NCBI GenBank assembly: GCA_032622095.1
Contig: CP136063.1
Coordinates: forward strand, 269,075,426 to 269,139,425
Length of the DNA: 64,000 nucleotides
From: Siphonodentalium dalli
Taxonomy: Eukaryota; Mollusca; Scaphopoda; Gadilida; Siphonodentaliidae
Direction of reading: 5' to 3'
The notes beneath the pieces are model-generated. The model did no database searches. It saw only the letters and a program-made list of their open reading frames with translations, and was not told the origin of the DNA. Both the position numbers and the translations under genes were made by a program. How positions within the stretch are numbered: position 1 is the first letter of the stretch; each line of letters starts with the position of its first letter. This document shows positions 37,601 through 50,215 of the stretch, one piece after another.

Positions 37601-38514
37601 TATAATTAATCTGATAATCTGAGTCGAACAGGACTGGCCGGAATTCTATTTCCAGACTTGGGGATATACCAGGGAATTCCTTGTTTTGATTGGAAGCGGT
37701 ACCAGAAAGCGCTGGCCCCGATTGGCTAACCGATAACAGCTGCGCGTGTCCCGTAAAAATAGCTCAAGTGTCGTCTGTATACGGCGAATGCAATAGTCGT
37801 TTAACTCGGTCATGTGGCACTGATTTAAAGTTAGTTTTAATAGTCGTATTAATTTTGACCAGCTGCTTTATTAAAGAAAAACACTTTTGACAAATGGCAT
37901 GATTCTGATCGGCGGCGAAATAACCGATGCCTATATTCAGTGTTCTGTACTAGTAAATATCTGCCTCTCGTAACATTCCAAAACAACCGCATAAATTATT
38001 CCTTATTTGGAATGTCTGTGACATCAGTATGACGTCACGAAATTGGGGGAAGCCCATTGTCCTGGAAATGGGTTTTTACATGAATTCGTGTCGACGTAAT
38101 ATTATAATAATTACGGAGATGTTTACGTCGACTGGCACATCAGCTACTGTACATGTACATATATACATGTAATAAATAATAATTTAGAAATAACAGTTAC
38201 CAAATTATGCAAATTTCCTCAAGAGTATACTGATAGTATTGAATATTGATCCTATTATGAATGCGTTATTTTACACAAAACACTCTGTGTGAGCGGAGCA
38301 TTTGTATATATACAGCATGTAAATAGTTCATGCAGTGGGGGTCTACTCGGTGTTGAGTGTTTTGCTTATCGCATACTCTTTACATACATGTACATGTAAT
38401 GTTTGTTTACATAAGATGACGTTTGCTTACAAACAATGTAACACAAAGTACTAACATAACATTATGAGAACAACATGCTGAAATTAATGTGATACATGTA
38501 TTTATGATTTGCAT
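37601..38514. other. Unassigned spacer before D'
   Basis: No gene seen. A short hairpin (TTCGACTCAG at 37584-37593 with its complement at 37619-37628) and an ACATGTACAT patch near 38149-38170 are the only structures noted. Confidence 0.45.
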
Positions 38515-38859
38515 AAGAACAAGGTTTGATTATTATAATATTAATTCTGTTTATGGCGGTTGTAATGGATCATGGATGTGACTATTTTAACACAATACCC
38601 AGCGCCAACACTTACCCGATCTTTCGAAAGATCCTCATGGACATATATCATAATTTTCTTCAACGTCTGGTGCGACAACCCGCTAATACCTGTAGACCGT
38701 GGTATCATAACCGAACGGCAGTGACCGTTTCCATAACGCTGTCATCATTAAATGCGACACATCACATATTCATTATTAGCTCAACTTACTTTGTAAGTTT
38801 GAGCTATTGCCATGGGGTGGCGTCCGTCGTACGCACGGGCTACATGTCGTACATTTGGT

Positions 38860-41800
38860 CTGATCTTTAGGAAATTTGTCAGGAATGTTGACATTGACAT
38901 GTAGATGGGAATGAGTCATTTTGAGGTCATTCGCCAGCAGCCATCTTGGATTTTAAAATTAAATCCGTTAGCATGGGCGACAGGCCGGATTATATCAATT
39001 GGCGCGGTCTACAGGTCGCACTGTTTGTCGGATCATCATGAAATTTGTCATGGATGTTAATAATGACATGTACATGTAGATGGGAATGAGTCATTTTGGG
39101 GTAGTTCGGCCAAAATACATGGCCGTCATGAGCATCTTGGATTTTACTATTTGCATGACTAAATCCTTTGGCGCGAGCTACAAGTCGTAGCTTTGGTCGG
39201 ATCTTCGTGAAATTTGTCATGGCTGTTGACCTTGACATGCAAATGGGAACAAGTCCTTTTGGGGTCATTGGGCCAAAAAACATGACCGCCAGCAGCCATC
39301 TTGGATTTTACTCTTTGCATGACTAAATTAATTGGCACAGGCTACAGGTCCTTACTTTGGTCAGATCAATATTAAATTTGTCATGAATGTTGACATTGAC
39401 ATGTGGATGGGAGTGAGTCATTTTAGGGTCATTTGGCCAAAAAACATGGCGCTGGTAGCCATCTTTGATTTCAAAATAAAATCGATTGGCGTGGTCTACA
39501 TGTCATACTGTTCGTCTGATTATCATGAAATTTGTCATGGATGTTAATAATGACGGGCTGATGGGAATGAGTCATTTTGGGGCAGTTCGACCAAAAAACA
39601 TGGCCGTCATAAGCATCTTGGATTTTACTCTTTGCATGACTAAATCCTTCGGCACAGGCTCTAGGTCGTACCTTTGGTAAGATCATTATGATATTTGTTA
39701 TGGCTATTGACATATACAATCTACATGTAGATGGGAGTGAGTCATTTTGGGGTCATTTGGCCAAAAAACATGGCCGCTGGCAGCCATCTTGGATTTCAAA
39801 ATTAAATCGTTTGGCGCCGTCTACAGGTCGTACTGTTCGTCTGATTATCATGAAATTTGTCATGGATGTTAATAATGACAGGCAGATGGGAACGAGTCAT
39901 TTTGGTGTTCAAATGTAGTTTGGCCAAAAAACATGGCCGTCATGAGCATCTTGGATTTTACTCTTTGCATGACTAAATCATTTGGCGCGGGCTACAGGTC
40001 GTAGCTTTGGTCGGATCTTCATGAAATTGTTCATGGCTGTTGACCTTGACATGTAAATGGGAACGAGTCCTTTTGGGGTTATTCGGCAAAAAAACATGGC
40101 TGCCAGCAGCCATCTTGTATTTTACTCTTTGCATGACTAAATCATTTGGCACAGGCTACAGGTCCTTACTTTGGTCAGATCATTATGAAATTTGTCAAGA
40201 AAGTTCACATTGACATGTAGATGGGAATGAGTCATTTTGGGGTCATTTGGCAAAAACACATGGCCGCTGGCAGCCATCTTTGATTTCAAAATTAAATCGA
40301 TTGGCGCGGTCTACAGGTCGTACTGTTCGTCTGATTATCATGAAATTTGTCATGGATGTTAATAATGAAAGGCTGATGGGATCGAGTTATTTTGGGATAG
40401 TTCGTCCAAAAAAACATGGCCGTCATGATCATCTTGGATTTTACTCTCTGCATGACTAAATCCTTTGGCGTGGGCTACAGGTCGTAGCTTTGGTCGAATC
40501 TTCATGAAATTTGTCATGGCTGTTGACCTTGACATGCAAATGGGAACGAGTCCTTTTGGAGTCATTCGGCCAAAAAACATGACCGCCAGCAGCCATCTTG
40601 GATTTTACTCTTTGCATGACTAAATCCTTTGGCACAGGCTACAGGTCCTTACTTTGGTCAGATCATTATGAAATTTGTCGTGAATATTGACATTGACATG
40701 TAGATGGGAATGAGTCATTTTGGGGTCATTTGACAAAAATACATGGCCGCTGGCAGCTATATTTGATTTCAAAATTAAAACCGATTGGTGCGGTCTACAG
40801 GTAGTACTGTTCATCTGATTATCATGAAATTTGTCATGGATGTTAATAAAGAAAGGCTGATGGGAACGAGTCATTTTGGGGTAGTTCGGACAAAAAAACA
40901 TGGCCGTCATGAGCATCTTGGATTTTACTATTTGCATGACTAAATCCTTTGGCGTGGGCTACAGGTCGTAGCTTTGGTCGGATCTTCATGAAATTTGTCA
41001 TGGCTGTTGACCTTGACATGTAAATGGGAACGAGTCCTTTTGGGGTCATTCGGCCAAAAACCATGGCTGCCAGCAGCCATCTTGGATTTTACTCTTTGCA
41101 TGACTAAATCCTTTGACACAGGCTACCGGTACATGTCCTTACTTTGGTCAGATTGTCTTGAAATTTGTCATGTATGTTAATAATGACATGCAGATTTGAA
41201 TGAGTCATTTTGGGGTCGTTCGGCCCAAAAAACATGGCCGCCAGCAGTCGTCTTGGATTTTACTCTTTGCATGACTAAATCCTTTGGCACAGGCTACAGG
41301 TCCTTACTTTGGTCAGATCATCATGAAATTTGTCATGTATGTTAATAATGACATGCAGATTTGAATGAGTCATTTTGGGGTCGTTCGGCCCAAAAAACAT
41401 GGCCGCCAGCAGCCGTCTTGGATTTTACTCTTTGCATGACTAAATCCTTTGACACAGGCTACCGGTACATCTCCTTACTTTGGTCAGATTGTCTTGAAAT
41501 TTGTCATGACTAAATCCTTCGGCACAGGCTCTAGGTCGTACCTTTGGTCAGATCATTATGATATTTGTCATGGCTATTGACATGTACAATATAGATGGGA
41601 ACGAGTCATTTTGGGATCGTTTGACCAAAAAACATGGCCGTCAGCGGTCATCTTGGATTTCAAAATTCAGTCCATTAGCACGGGTTACAGGTCGTATCTT
41701 TTGTTGGATCATTATTAAATTTGTCATGGATGTTAAAATTGACATGTAGGTGGGAAACGAGTAATTTTGGGGTTGTTCGGCCAAAAACCTGGCCGCCAGC

Positions 41801-42170
41801 AGCCATCTTGGATTATACTCTTTGCATGACTAAATTCTTTGTCAAGGGCTACAAGTCGAATCTTTGATCCAATCACCATAAGATTTGTCATGGATGTTAA
41901 CAATTACATGTAGATGGGAAAAGATTCATTTTGAATTCAACCAAGAAACCTGGTCGCCATCAGCCATCTTGTATTTTACTCTGTACATGACTAAATCCTT
42001 TGACACGGGCTACAGGTCGTATATTTTGTCGGATCATCATGAAATTTGTGAAGGATGTTAACAATGACATGTAAATATGAAGGAGTCTTTTTTTGTGTCA
42101 TTTGGCAAAAAAACTATGGCGGTCGCGGCCATCTTGGATTTTAATCTTTGCATAACTAGGCCTTTCAACT
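38860..42170 (+). repeat. Satellite S array with higher-order structure, about 20 monomers
   Basis: Same monomer as 16080-18740. Three variant types recur in order: one with GCTGGCAGCCATCTTTGATTTC, one with CCGTCATGAGCATCTTGG, and one with GCCAGCAGCCATCTTGGATT. The second type occurs near 39125, 39613, 39945, 40430 and 40913, giving steps of mostly ~485 bp with one dimeric step of ~330 bp. This indicates amplification of a three-monomer unit after the monomers had diverged. Confidence 0.88.
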
Positions 42171-42782
42171 TTCCACATTCCTAATCGCTCCATTAACTGT
42201 AACACATGAAATTATTCCCTTTCCTCGTTGAGCTACAGTGTCATTGACACTTTCATAATTACATTTCAGTCAATTCACATTTTCAGCTGCATATACATGT
42301 ATACCGGTATGTGAACCAATTGCATCATTACAGAAATTGCAAATTCATCGTTGATTCCATCATCTCAACATTTCATTGCATTGATCGTCTTCAATGGGGA
42401 TAATCTATAATTATATATGTATATCATCGTTAACTATTAAAGTAACATTTCTCTTCCACCCAATCGATATTGCATTAAAATGACGCTTCATATTCATTAC
42501 ACTTCATTCAAAAATATTTCTGTTTCTACATCACTTATTGCATTGATTGCCTTCAGGTAAGGTAAGCTATGTCCGACTCAAATATTAAAGTGACGCATCA
42601 TATTCACTACACTTTATTCAATAATTTCTTTTTCTACATAGTTTACATGTATTGCATTTATTGCCTGCAGCTAAGGTAATCTATGTCCGACTCAAATAAT
42701 ACAAATATTAAAGGCATTCCATTTCCATCCATTAATTATAAGGAAACTTCTGCTGTGATATATATATATGTATATATACATA

Positions 42783-43321
42783 CAGGGTATTACATTTGCT
42801 ACACCACTCGGAGAAATGTCTGTGTCATCACACTAAAATACCATGTTAGAACTTGAATTGATATATTCGTAATCGTATATAGTCACCAATAGCCGGGTTA
42901 CTACCGTAGTACCTGACATAACCATCTAGTGAACTATTCAAACCCAACAGGCCTGGTTGATTTCGCTGTGGGATGATGGTTCACTTCCATCCTCAAGCTA
43001 CTTATGCCATTTCATGGCATAATTCTGTTCTGACGTGCAGGGGTAGATATGCTTGAGGCCCCACCACAGTTCAATTCACACCAAGTTCTCAGCTATTATT
43101 ATCTTATGTTCGAACTTTACTCATATGTTTGGACTGATCATAACCATGATTTTAATGCTGGGTTTGAATAGTTCACTAGATGGGCAATGTCCGTTACTAC
43201 GGTAGTAACCCGGCTATTGTTGACTATATACGATTACGAATATATCAATCCAAGTTCTAGCAAGGTATTTGTGTGACGACACAGACATTTATCCGAGTGG
43301 TGTAGCACATGTAGTACCCTG
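42783..43321. mobile_element. 539 bp MITE, sister of the 19438 copy
   Basis: Same terminal sequence (CAGGGTA at the left, TACCCTG at the right), same TA on each side and the same long inverted arms. Small indels and substitutions separate it from the copy in D, including a 14 bp insertion (around CTTATGCCATTTCATGG) in the loop. Confidence 0.8.
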
Positions 43322-43409
43322 TACGGAACATCCTATAATTATTGTAACATTGAACTTAATGATCAACTTGGTGGTTGCTCCAATACGTGTCACGTACGAT
43401 CATATTATA

Positions 43410-45230
43410 CACACCATTTAGGTAGAAATCCGCTCTATAACTGAAATTCTGCTCTAAAATTGTTCCGAAAAAACAAAAACAAAACGGAGGTTAACTGTGT
43501 TACTGTTTGTCATCCCAAGATCTAAGGTTAGTTAGATGTTGGTTTTGGTGGTTGGGAAAGAGAACATGTACTGATCACATTCTGAGACGAATCCACGGCG
43601 TTGTCGATGTAGGTGCATTACTGACACGAACGTGCATGGCTCGTGCAGGATATCCGTTGGGGGTGCACAATTCCAACAAAATTTCCAACAGTTCCACCCT
43701 TCTCGAATAAGAACATACTCCCGAGTTCGCAAAATAAAGCTTTCCAATTGTTGGAAATTTCAAATATTACACTCCCTAAGGTTGAACAAATTCCAGCTCG
43801 TGGCAGTACACAAACAAAATGAACACTAATTGTGTTGTGAAATTTCCAACTAATGTTGTGGTAGGCTAAATATGGGGAGGAGATGCGGACACAACTAACC
43901 GCTACCCTGTTTGGATGTCATTGCTCACTGGGAACGGACACTACAAACTTTGACAACGCAGCGAACGCACGCTTTTTTGTCGCCTAAAACGGCACGTTTC
44001 ATATACATGCATATAGCATCATACATTATGTTATTACCGATCGGACCATTGTTGCTTTAAAGATTCATGCACTGTCCGAGATTTGACATCCAGTTTGTCA
44101 AACAATTGTTGTTCAGCTTACCATGCAGGCAAATATAGAAAAAGAAACAAATATCACCATTAGTATGGATCAGGTATATAGCGAAATCTACACAAAGAAT
44201 CCATCAGTTTTACTTTGAAAACCAGTAAATAACTCACCGATAACGCTCTTGATTACATATCGCTTTTGGGCGACGCGAGCACGTACGGTCTTTATAAAAC
44301 GCGATAATGAGAGTCTGGTTTGACAGGGACGAAAACCAGTAATTACTCTCATCGTCGTGTATTAATTAGATCGGACAGATTTTCCAGATAGGAAGGAATA
44401 TGATTAGGTTTTTAACAATAGCGAAAGAGGATGAAGATTTATGAGATGCACACAATAGCATTAATGTATTCAATACATATACTTTATCACGAGTTCAATC
44501 GGCTCATCCGAAAATTGCTCCGAGCAAATGAATTAAACTGATAATTGAATACCATGATGGTGTTTAAGAAGCATACATGGTGTAATCTCCGCTATAGAAA
44601 TAGGGCGTCGCTCTTAATACCTAATTATAAAATTGATGTCTCACTATAGCTAACCCTCTGAGTGGCAATTTCCCCACACCACAAAACGGGCCAAAACAGA
44701 AGAAAAAAAAATACTAAAAAGAAGAAACCGTTGCATTATAAAAGACATAATAGACGCGTGTGTTGCATTGTCGCGCTCTTCTGTTAGTATTTTTTCGGCC
44801 GTTTTTTTAAAACTAGGGCAGGTCACGGCTCCCAAATCTATAAAACTTTACTGTTTAGCCTCCCCCAATAAAACGTTATCCAAACCCTCGTTTTAATTTT
44901 ATTCGTTGTACACCATCATATTGGAAAATAATTTTGTCCACAATAATTGACAAAGGGGAACACCATTCTCGGAAACTAATGACAAGAAATGCATATATGC
45001 ATCCTGTATTTACTGTATATATATTCGTGGCGTTTGGCTAATAATGTTTGACATCTGTAGCGATGCGTTTTTTAAAGTGGCGCGCTAGTTTTAGATATAA
45101 ATATTTTGTAATATATATTTTACTAGTTTTAACCACACGCGCCCAAGAATTTCGAAGGTAGAGGGTTCTAACTCATGTTCAGACTGATACGCTTTCTAAC
45201 TCTCGGTGAATGGGCTTCCTGTTTAAAGAC
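43410..45230. other. 1.8 kb without recognisable gene
   Basis: Starts at the D' boundary. Contains a few GGAA/TTCC-rich words and TTCCAATTGTTGGAA near 43742, but no reading frame of note. Short frames of 60-70 codons overlap on both strands and look random. Confidence 0.45.
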
Positions 45231-45450
45231 GTCCCCGTAGCCTAGGTGGTTAGGTCGTGGATAAGATCACCACAGTCTGGGCTAGACGATGTTGGCGCGA
45301 GTTCGAACCCGCATGGATGAAAATCAGGACCGATTTTCAAGCTTGATTTGGTTTGAGGGACATCTCATGGCCATTTGGATAAGAAATGCGAACTTGTTCG
45401 CGCGACCCAGTTAAGCAAATATGAAGCAATGAACACTCATACTAAGTCCG
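45231..45450 (+). mobile_element. tRNA-derived SINE
   Basis: The head has a perfect pol III A box (TAGCCTAGGTGG at 45238-45249) and B box (GTTCGAACC at 45301-45309) inside a tRNA-like context, starting GTCCCCGTAG. The A-B distance is longer than in ordinary tRNAs and no cloverleaf closes convincingly, so this is a tRNA-derived retroposon rather than a tRNA gene. A non-tRNA body follows (45320-45450). The 3' end is not sharply defined. Confidence 0.7.
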
Positions 45451-45513
45451 TGCCTCCATAACGCAGACATATATAATTATATAAACTAGTGGGATATGTC
45501 TGTCTATATATTT

Positions 45514-45522
45514 GTATTTTCG
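45514..45522. repeat. Left 9-bp target duplication of the giant foldback
   Basis: GTATTTTCG directly before the terminal GGGATTGACTATTTCGAG. The same nine bases follow the complementary terminus at 53415-53423. Confidence 0.85.
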
Positions 45523-45530
45523 GGGATTGA

Positions 45531-46833
45531 CTATTTCGAGTAACAGGAACGGAACGAGGAACAGGAACGAGTTCCGAGTAACAGAATGACTATTTCGAGT
45601 AACAGGAACGAGGAACAGAGATATAAGCTCACATTTCTCGCGTGTTGCGCTATGTAACGATTCATATTATACATCATTCGAAAGGTTAGCATCTTCCCTT
45701 CATTACGATTGCAACATTTATACACTAATATTGCGAACAAAGCGTACAATTGGCCAGGAACGGCGAGCGTTGAATAAGAAATTAGCTAAAAACGGGAAAA
45801 AATCCGAGTACCGGGAATGAGGAACAGAGATATAAGCTCATATTTCTCGCGTGTTACGCTATGTAACAATACATATTATACATCATTCCAAAGGTTAGCA
45901 TCTTCTCTTCATTAATATTGCAACATTTAGACAGCACTGTTGCGAACAAAGCGTACAATTGGCCAGGAACGGCGAGCGTTGAATAAGAAATTAACTAAAA
46001 ACGGGGAAAAAAATCCGACTAACAGGAATCAGGAAAAGAGTGTTAGATCACATTTCTCGCGTTTTACTCTATGCAAAAATACATATTATACATCATTCGA
46101 AAGGTTAGCATCTCCCCTTCATTAATATTGCAACATTTAGACACTACTTTTGCGAACAAAGCGTACAATTGGCCAGGAACGGCGAGCGTTGAATAAGAAA
46201 TTAGCTAAAAACGGGGAAAAAATCGGACTAACAGGAATCAGGAACAGAGTGTAAGCTCACATTTCTCGCGTTTTACTCTATGTACAAATACATATTATAC
46301 ATCATTCGAAAGGTTAGCATCTTCCCTTCCTTAATATTGCAACAATTAGACACTCATGCTGCGAACAAAGCGTACAATTGGTCAGGAACGGCGAGCGTTG
46401 AATAAGAAATTAGCTAAAAACGGGAAAAAATCCGACTAACAGGAATCAGGAACAGAGATATAAGCCCATATTACTCGCGTTTTACGCTATGTAAAAATAC
46501 ATTTTATACATCATTCGAAAGGATGGCATCTTCCCTTCATTAATATTGCAACATTTAGACACTACTTTTGCGAACAAAGCGTACAATTGGCCAGGAACGG
46601 CGAGCATTGAATCGGAAATTAGCTAAAAACGGGAAAGAATCGGAGTAACCGGAATCAGGAACAGAGATATAAGCGCATATTACTCGCGTTTTACGCTATG
46701 TAACAATACATATCATACATCATTCGAAAGGTTAGCATCTTCCCTTCCTTAATATTGCAACATTTAGACACTAATTTTGCGAACAAAGCGTACAATTGGC
46801 CAGGAACGGCAGAGCGTTAAATAAGAAATTAGC
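45531..46833 (+). repeat. 209 bp satellite, left arm, 6 copies
   Basis: GCGAACAAAGCGTACAATTG occurs at 45733, 45942, 46152, 46361, 46570 and 46779, a very regular 209-210 bp step. Each unit also carries AGGAACGGCGAGCGTTGAAT, CGGGAAAAAATC, CAGGAATCAGGAACAGAG, TTTCTCGCGTTTTAC and ATCATTCGAAAGGTTAGCAT. Short frames through the units are artefacts. Confidence 0.92.
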
Positions 46834-47540
46834 ACCCCGAAGAACGTAACTTATTCTTCGTAGAAAGTCGCAGATTTCTCACGAATTACTCAATGTAACT
46901 GCCAAGTATTTACAGAAATGGAGAGTATCATTCACTGTATTCATTTCTGTCGCATAAAATGCTTTTTGTGCAATAAAGTTTAGACAAAGTATGAAAATGA
47001 TTGATATCTTTTAGGTGAAATCTTAGATGCCCCGGACAAATATCTGTATATAGGATATATGGCTCAGCCAATCAGAAAATTCAGTAGGCGGAATTATCTC
47101 AAACCAGGAATAGGAACAGATTATGGTACGAATTGACGAATTGGAAGTAACAGGAACGGAACGAGGAACAGGTCTATGAAGGACGAGACCAATTCGAAAG
47201 AACAGTATATGTCAAGACACAGGGCCAGCTCTCGGTTTCCTGTTCAAAGCATCCACCACAAGATGAAAGAAAGTGAACACCAAAAAAGTCAAAAATTGCT
47301 CCTTTTTTCTTGTTATTTACGCAATACAGGCAAAAAATATGAGGGGTGAAGGAAACGGCGTATTGGCCTATTGGCCCTTTCGGCCTATTGGCCCTTTACC
47401 CCCCCCCCCCCCAAATCACATACTTCACAAGGAACAGGAACAACTCCTTTTTTCTTGTTATTTACGCAATAAAGGCAAAAATATGAGGGGTGAAGGAAAA
47501 AATCCGAGCAACCGAGTTTACGTATTGCATTAATCATGAA
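46834..47540. repeat. Inner inverted core of the foldback, left half
   Basis: Begins CACCCCGAAGAACGTAACTT and is the reverse complement of sequence split between 50176-50216 and 48380-48887. The left half has an extra ~110 bp (about 47050-47160) relative to the right, containing GGAACGGAACGAGGAACAGG again. A poly-C run at 47399-47412 is matched by G-runs in the right half. Confidence 0.85.
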
Positions 47541-48379
47541 GTGGAGGGGTTATCCTTTCGATTGATATATAATATGGATTGTTTCATAGTGTAAAACGCG
47601 AGAAATATGAGCTTACATATCTGTTCCTCGTTCCTGTTACTCGAAATAGTCATTCGGTTACTCGGAAGCTGTTCCTGTTCCTCGTTCCGTTTGCTAATTT
47701 CCTACTCACCGCCCGACGTTCCTGACCAATTATACACTTAGTTCTCAGAAGTATCGTTTAAATGTTGCAATATTCCTGAAGGGGAGTGGCTGTGCTTTCA
47801 AAAGATGTATAATAACTATTTTTTGATTGCGTAAAACGCGAGAAATATGAGCTTATATATATGTTCCTCATTCCTGTTTTCGTTTTTGTGTGTGGATAAT
47901 TTATGATTAACCGCTCGACGTTCCTAGCCAATTATTCGCATAGTTCTCATAAGTATCGTTTCACTGTTGCAATATTCATAAAGTGGAGAGGCCATGTTTT
48001 CGAATGGTGTATAAAGAGTATTTTTTGATTGCGTAAAACGCGAGAACATTAAGTTTATATCTCTGTTACTCTGAAAAAGTTTACGTTTTGCTAATTTTCG
48101 ATTTACAGCTCAATGTTCGTGGCCAGTTATACGCATAGTTCTCAATAGTAGTGTTTAAATGTTGTAACATTAAAGAAGGAATGTGGCTATGCTTTCGAAT
48201 GATGTATAATATGTATTGTTTCATAGCTTTAAGTTCGAGACATTTGAGCTCTGTTCTCATTCCTATTACTCCAAATAATCGCTGCTTCACCATAAGTTGT
48301 TCCTGTTCTTTGTGAAGTATGTGATTTGGGGGGGGGACCCCGGGATGGTCGAAAGGGCCAATAGGCCCTTTCATTCACC
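47541..48379 (-). repeat. Central region with diverged 209 bp-type repeats
   Basis: About four diverged units in right-arm orientation, recognised by GCGTAAAACGCGAGAAATATG, TGTTGCAATATT and CTGTTCCTCGTTCCTG. They are clearly older or less homogenised than the arm arrays. No gene. Confidence 0.7.
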
Positions 48380-48879
48380 CCTCATATTTTTGCCTTTATT
48401 GCGTAAATAACAAGAAAAAAGGAGTTGTTCCTGTTCCTTGTGAAGTATGTGAGTTGGGGGGGGGGGGTAACCCCGGGTGGTCGAAAGGGCCAATAGGCCA
48501 ATAGGCCGTTTCCTTCACCCCTCATATTTTTGCCTTTATTGCGTAAATAACAAGAAAAAGGAGCAATTTTGGACTTTTTTGGTGTTCACTTTCTTTTATC
48601 TTGTGGTGGATGCTTTGAACAGGAAACTGAGAGTTGGCCCTGTGTCTTGTCATATACTGTTCCAGATGTTCTTTCGAATTGGTCGAATATATATTTGTCC
48701 GGGCCATCTAAGATTTCGCCTAAAAGATATCAATCATTTTCATACTTTGTCTGAACTTTATTGCACAAAATGCATTTTATGCGACAGAAATTAATACGGT
48801 GAACGATACTCTTTCCATTTCTGTAAATACTTGGCAGTGACGTTGCGTAATTCGTGAGAAATCTGCGACTTTCTACGAA

Positions 48880-48887
48880 GAATAAGT
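48880..48887. repeat. Left 8-bp TSD of nested 1288 bp element
   Basis: GAATAAGT, repeated at 50176-50183. The opposite arm (near 46850) keeps the uninterrupted sequence. Confidence 0.9.
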
Positions 48888-50175
48888 GGGACACACTATA
48901 AAGTGTATGCCGAGGCCGAGGCCGGCTCCAAATGTGTAAACGGGGTGTTTTGTGGCGTTTGCTCTGTTGTTTCTCAATGGATATTAATGAAATTTGGTTT
49001 ATATGCCCGGACTGGGACATGGAATAGAATGACGTTTGAATTGTTTTTAAATTCACACATTTGTTGATTTTATTCAACTTTTTCGTTCTGAAACACACTA
49101 TAAAGTGTAAACGGCCGGCTCCAATTAAAAGGTGGAAGCGGCTTATGTGTCTAGCGATATAGGTAATCGGATTAACTAACTGACGACTCTAGACCATTAT
49201 TATTGCTGAATAGGTCATTGTCGCATGGTTGCTGGCAAAAAGACACCCAGGATCTCTTAAACTGTCAAAAAGACACCCAGGATCTCTTAAACTGTCAAAA
49301 AGACACACAGGATCTCAAAGTCTCACCAAACAACGGGAATTGTGTTTAGTCGTCTGCTATTAATATTGGGGCGACGGTGACGTGGTCGGACCTTGGGGCT
49401 TGATACCGAGACCACTATTTGAATATTAATTTCGCATATAACCTGTATGATGAATATCATTGATTATTCTTTATCATTTTAAGGAGGCTATTATGTCATA
49501 CTTGTGACATTAATATTCATATAGTTGTCTCGGTATCGTCTCCATATTGTCGCCATTGCTTTGTCAACGTTATTGGCCCGTATCTTATATACGGAAGGCG
49601 ATGGTGACGTGGTCGGACCTTGGGGCTTGATACCGAGACCACTATTTGAATATTAATTTCGCATATAACCTGTATGATGAATATCGTTGAATTTCATGTA
49701 TGTCTTATGTTTGTTATTATATTTTATGTGTTTATTTTATATGTATTGTGATTAAATAAAGTTATCGTTTAAAATAAAATAAATTTATTTTATCATGTAT
49801 TTCACTTTCTAAATTATTATTTCCCAAAAACCCTCAAGTGATACAAAACACCCAATAATAATGGTCTATAGTCGTCAGTTAGTTAATCCGATTACCTATA
49901 TCGCTAAGCACATAAGCCGCTTACACCATTTAATTGGAGCCGGCCGTTTAGACTTTATCGTGTGTTTCAGAACAAAAAAATTGAATAAAATCAACAAATT
50001 TGTGAATTTAAAAACAATTCAAACGTCATTCTATTCCATGTCCCAGTCCGGACATATACACCAAATTTCATTAATATCCATTTAGAAACAACAGAGCAAA
50101 CGCCACAAAACACCCCGTTTACACCTTTTATTTGGAGCCGGCCTCGGTCTCGGAATACACTGTATAGTGTGTCCC
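48888..50175. mobile_element. 1288 bp TIR transposon nested in the giant foldback
   Basis: Ends GGGACACACTATAAAGTGTA and a near-complement (GTGTGTCCC at the right) bound ~315 bp inverted repeats (48888-49205 and 49850-50175). The 8-bp TSD GAATAAGT and the empty site in the left arm of the host element prove insertion. Each TIR has the word ACACACTATAAAGTGT twice or in close variants, and GAGCCGGC/GCCGGCTCC. The interior holds a 30 bp tandem repeat (49236-49320, about 2.8 copies) and a ~93 bp direct repeat (49371-49463 and 49598-49690) with an inverted partial copy between. No transposase frame. An 8-bp TSD fits hAT or P types, but the ends do not decide it. Confidence 0.9.
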
Positions 50176-50215
50176 GAATAAGTTACGTTCTTCGGGGTGC
50201 TAATTTCTTATTCAA

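Larger units (their letters stand above)
38515..43409. repeat. Duplicated block D', second copy
   Basis: Counterpart of 15744-20050 in the same orientation and with the same internal order: lead, GAGCTATTGCCATGGG head (about 38800), satellite S, tail, MITE, then the end at GATCATATTATA. It is about 590 bp longer, mainly from extra satellite monomers. Confidence 0.88.

Noticed and set aside
39332-41749. Many short frames containing MKFVMDVN or LARSTGR
   Set aside because: These are translations of satellite S monomers in both orientations.
45231-45320. Functional tRNA gene
   Set aside because: The A and B boxes are perfect, but the distance between them is too large and no acceptor or anticodon stem closes properly; a SINE explains it better.
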